From Novosphingobium resinovorum (GTDB taxonomy: Bacteria; Pseudomonadota; Alphaproteobacteria; Sphingomonadales; Sphingomonadaceae): a DNA stretch of 64,000 bases. The stretch lies in the NCBI RefSeq assembly GCF_001742225.1, contig NZ_CP017075.1, positions 2,108,001-2,172,000 of the forward strand. The letters run 5' to 3'. Position numbers and translations under genes: made by a program. The notes below the pieces were generated by a model that saw only the letters and a list, made by a program, of their open reading frames with translations, was not told the DNA's origin and made no database searches. Shown here one piece after another: positions 62,391 through 64,000 of the stretch (the first letter of the stretch is position 1; every line of letters starts with the position of its first letter).

Positions 62391-64000
62391 TCGGGCGTAC
62401 CGACCAGTTCCAGCGCCAGCGCCTCGGCCACGCGGATGCCGTCGACGGCGGCGGAGAGGATGCCGCCCGCATAGCCGGCGCCTTCACCCGCCGGGTAGAG
62501 GCCGCGCGTGTTGAGGCTCTGGCAGCCCTTGCCGCGACCGATCCGGACCGGCGAGGAGGAGCGCGTTTCCACCCCGGTCATGACGACGTCGGGATGATCG
62601 TAACCGGGCACCTGGCGGCCGAACACCGGCAGCGCCTCGCGGATCGCCTCGACCACATAGTCGGGCAGGCACTCAGCCAGATCGGTCAGGCGAATGCCAG
62701 GCTGGTAGCTGGGGTTGACCTCACCCAGTTCGGTCGAGGCGCGGCCCGCCATGAAATCCGCCACTTTCTGGCCCGGCGCGCGATAGTCCGATCCACCCGC
62801 CACGTAGGCCAGCTTCTCGAACTTGCGCTGCAGCGCGATCCCGGCGAGCGGATGGCCGGGGAAGTCGCGTTCGGGGCTGATGTCCACCACCAGCCCGGAA
62901 TTGGCGTTGAACTCTGCGCGCGAATACTGGCTCATGCCGTTGGTGACGACGCCGCCCTCCTCGCTCGCCGCCGCGACGACGCGGCCGCCCGGGCACATGC
63001 AGAACGAATAGACGGTGCGCCCGTTCTTCGCCTTGTGCGAGATGGCATAGGCCGCCGCGCCGAGGATCGGGTTGCCCGCGCAGGCCCCGTAACGCGCCTT
63101 GTCCACCCAGCTTTGCGGGTGTTCGATGCGCACGCCGATGGAGAATGGCTTGGCCTCGATCGAGACGCCGCGATTGTGCAGCACTTCGAAAGTGTCGCGC
63201 GCGGAGTGGCCCACAGCCATGATGACGTGCTCGGCGGGAAGGTATTCGCCGGTCGAGAGGTGCAGGCCCTTGAGCCGGCGTTCGTCGCCCTGTCCTTCGA
63301 TCTCGAAATCCTCGACGCGGGTGCTGAAGCGGTATTCGCCGCCGAGCTGCTCGATCGTCTCGCGCATGGACATGACCATGGTGACGAGGCGGAACGTGCC
63401 GATGTGCGGGTGCGCTTCGGTGAGGATGTCCTCGGGCGCGCCGGCCTTGACGAATTCGGTCAGGACCTTGCGGCCGAGATGGCGCGGGTCCTTGATGCGG
63501 CTGTAGAGCTTGCCGTCGGAGAACGTGCCCGCCCCGCCCTCGCCGAACTGCACGTTGCTTTCCGGGTTCAGTTCCGAGCGGCGCCACAGGCCCCAGGTGT
63601 CCTTGGTGCGTTCGCGCACCGCTTTGCCGCGCTCGATGATGATGGGCTTTAGGCCCATCTGCGCGAGGATCAGCGCGGCGAGAAGGCCGCACGGGCCTGC
63701 GCCGATGACGACCGGGCGCGGTCCTTCCCAGCCCTCGGGCGCGCGGACGGGGAACTTGTAGGCAATGTCCGGGGTGAGCCGCACATGCTGGTCGTCGGCG
63801 AAGCGGGCGAGCACGTCGGCTTCATCCTTCACCGTGACGTCGAGCGCATAGACCAGCTTGATCGCATTCTTGCGCCGCGCGTCGTTGCCCCGGCGAAACA
63901 CTGTGACGCGCTCGAGGTCGGCAGACGTGATGGCGAGGCGCTGGACGACCGCCGCGTCGAGGTCGGCGGGCGTATGGTCGAGCGGCAGGGCAATGTCGGT
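62387..64000 (-). CDS. FAD-dependent oxidoreductase of the COG2509 type, partial (N-terminus outside window)
   Basis: The frame is open to the window edge, giving about 537 residues. The visible N-terminal part (DIALPLDHTPADLDAAVVQRLAI... VTVFRRGNDARRKNAI) is typical of this uncharacterised FAD-dependent dehydrogenase family and shows that only a few residues are missing. VVIGAGPCGLLAALILAQMG is the FAD site, NVQFGEGGAGTFSDGKLYSR and YSFCMCPGGRVVAAASE are family marks. It is coupled to the BaiN-like gene. The reaction is unknown. Confidence 0.93.
   Translation of the reverse strand, partial: TDIALPLDHTPADLDAAVVQRLAITSADLERVTVFRRGNDARRKNAIKLVYALDVTVKDEADVLARFADDQHVRLTPDIAYKFPVRAPEGWEGPRPVVIGAGPCGLLAALILAQMGLKPIIIERGKAVRERTKDTWGLWRRSELNPESNVQFGEGGAGTFSDGKLYSRIKDPRHLGRKVLTEFVKAGAPEDILTEAHPHIGTFRLVTMVMSMRETIEQLGGEYRFSTRVEDFEIEGQGDERRLKGLHLSTGEYLPAEHVIMAVGHSARDTFEVLHNRGVSIEAKPFSIGVRIEHPQSWVDKARYGACAGNPILGAAAYAISHKAKNGRTVYSFCMCPGGRVVAAASEEGGVVTNGMSQYSRAEFNANSGLVVDISPERDFPGHPLAGIALQRKFEKLAYVAGGSDYRAPGQKVADFMAGRASTELGEVNPSYQPGIRLTDLAECLPDYVVEAIREALPVFGRQVPGYDHPDVVMTGVETRSSSPVRIGRGKGCQSLNTRGLYPAGEGAGYAGGILSAAVDGIRVAEALALELVGTPE

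Noticed and set aside
1..64000. tRNA, rRNA, CRISPR arrays, insertion sequences
   Set aside because: None seen; short repeats present are REP-like palindromes without regular spacer structure or transposase genes.

Overview
The window is high-GC alphaproteobacterial chromosome and most resembles a member of the Sphingomonadales, probably Novosphingobium or a close relative. Support comes from the zwf / edd-glk-eda Entner-Doudoroff order, the phoR / pstSCAB-phoU-phoB locus with a PstC carrying a long N-terminal extension, the large NAD-specific glutamate dehydrogenase, a long TonB-dependent receptor, and several families of REP-like palindromes between genes. The genus is inferred from gene content only. 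I saw no rRNA, tRNA, CRISPR array, transposase or integrase.

Layout. 1-4645 (minus): end of a circularly permuted ATP-grasp protein and a transglutaminase/DUF2126 protein, a predicted peptide-ligase pair. 4760-8640 (plus): ppk and ppx, polyphosphate synthesis and breakdown. 8785-16178 (minus): a compact seven-gene type IV secretion operon virB2-B3-B4-B6-B9-B10-B11 with no virB8, virB5, virB7, virD4 or relaxase. 16457-21547: a small TPR protein divergent from a lipoprotein and TonB-dependent receptor; the shared upstream region carries Pho-box-like heptamers at 11-bp spacing. 21667-22436: a yybP-ykoY manganese riboswitch and a UPF0016/GDT1 cation exporter. 22609-31104: phoB-phoU-pstBACS (minus), an OprP-like porin (plus) and phoR (minus), with clear Pho boxes between pstS and the porin.

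31418-39216 (plus): zwf, then the overlapping edd-glk-eda and a diverged PEP-carboxylase-like gene. 39442-46672: a nitronate monooxygenase, then an arginine succinyltransferase (AST) cluster: DUF1338 protein, astD, M20 peptidase, astA, astB. 46775-50684: a HAD phosphatase and the minus-strand phenylalanine/tyrosine genes phhA-hpd-VOC-maiA, with a divergent Lrp-type regulator. 51311-56044 (minus): NAD-specific glutamate dehydrogenase, which would take glutamate from arginine breakdown to 2-oxoglutarate. 56361-61061: a sucrose locus with ROK fructokinase, cytoplasmic GH68 fructosidase, sucrose permease and LacI regulator. 61215-64000 (minus): two overlapping flavoproteins; the second runs off the window.

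How it fits together. Positions 4.7-31 kb look like a phosphate-stress neighbourhood: polyphosphate metabolism, the Pst system and its PhoB/PhoR/PhoU control, an anion porin, and a lipoprotein/TonB receptor pair whose promoter region looks PhoB-controlled. The unusual T4SS sits inside it and is the most interesting unexplained system here. The right half is central carbon and amino-acid catabolism. Several pathways are locally incomplete (no pgl, no astC or astE, no homogentisate dioxygenase or fumarylacetoacetase), and unusual proteins sit in the same operons.
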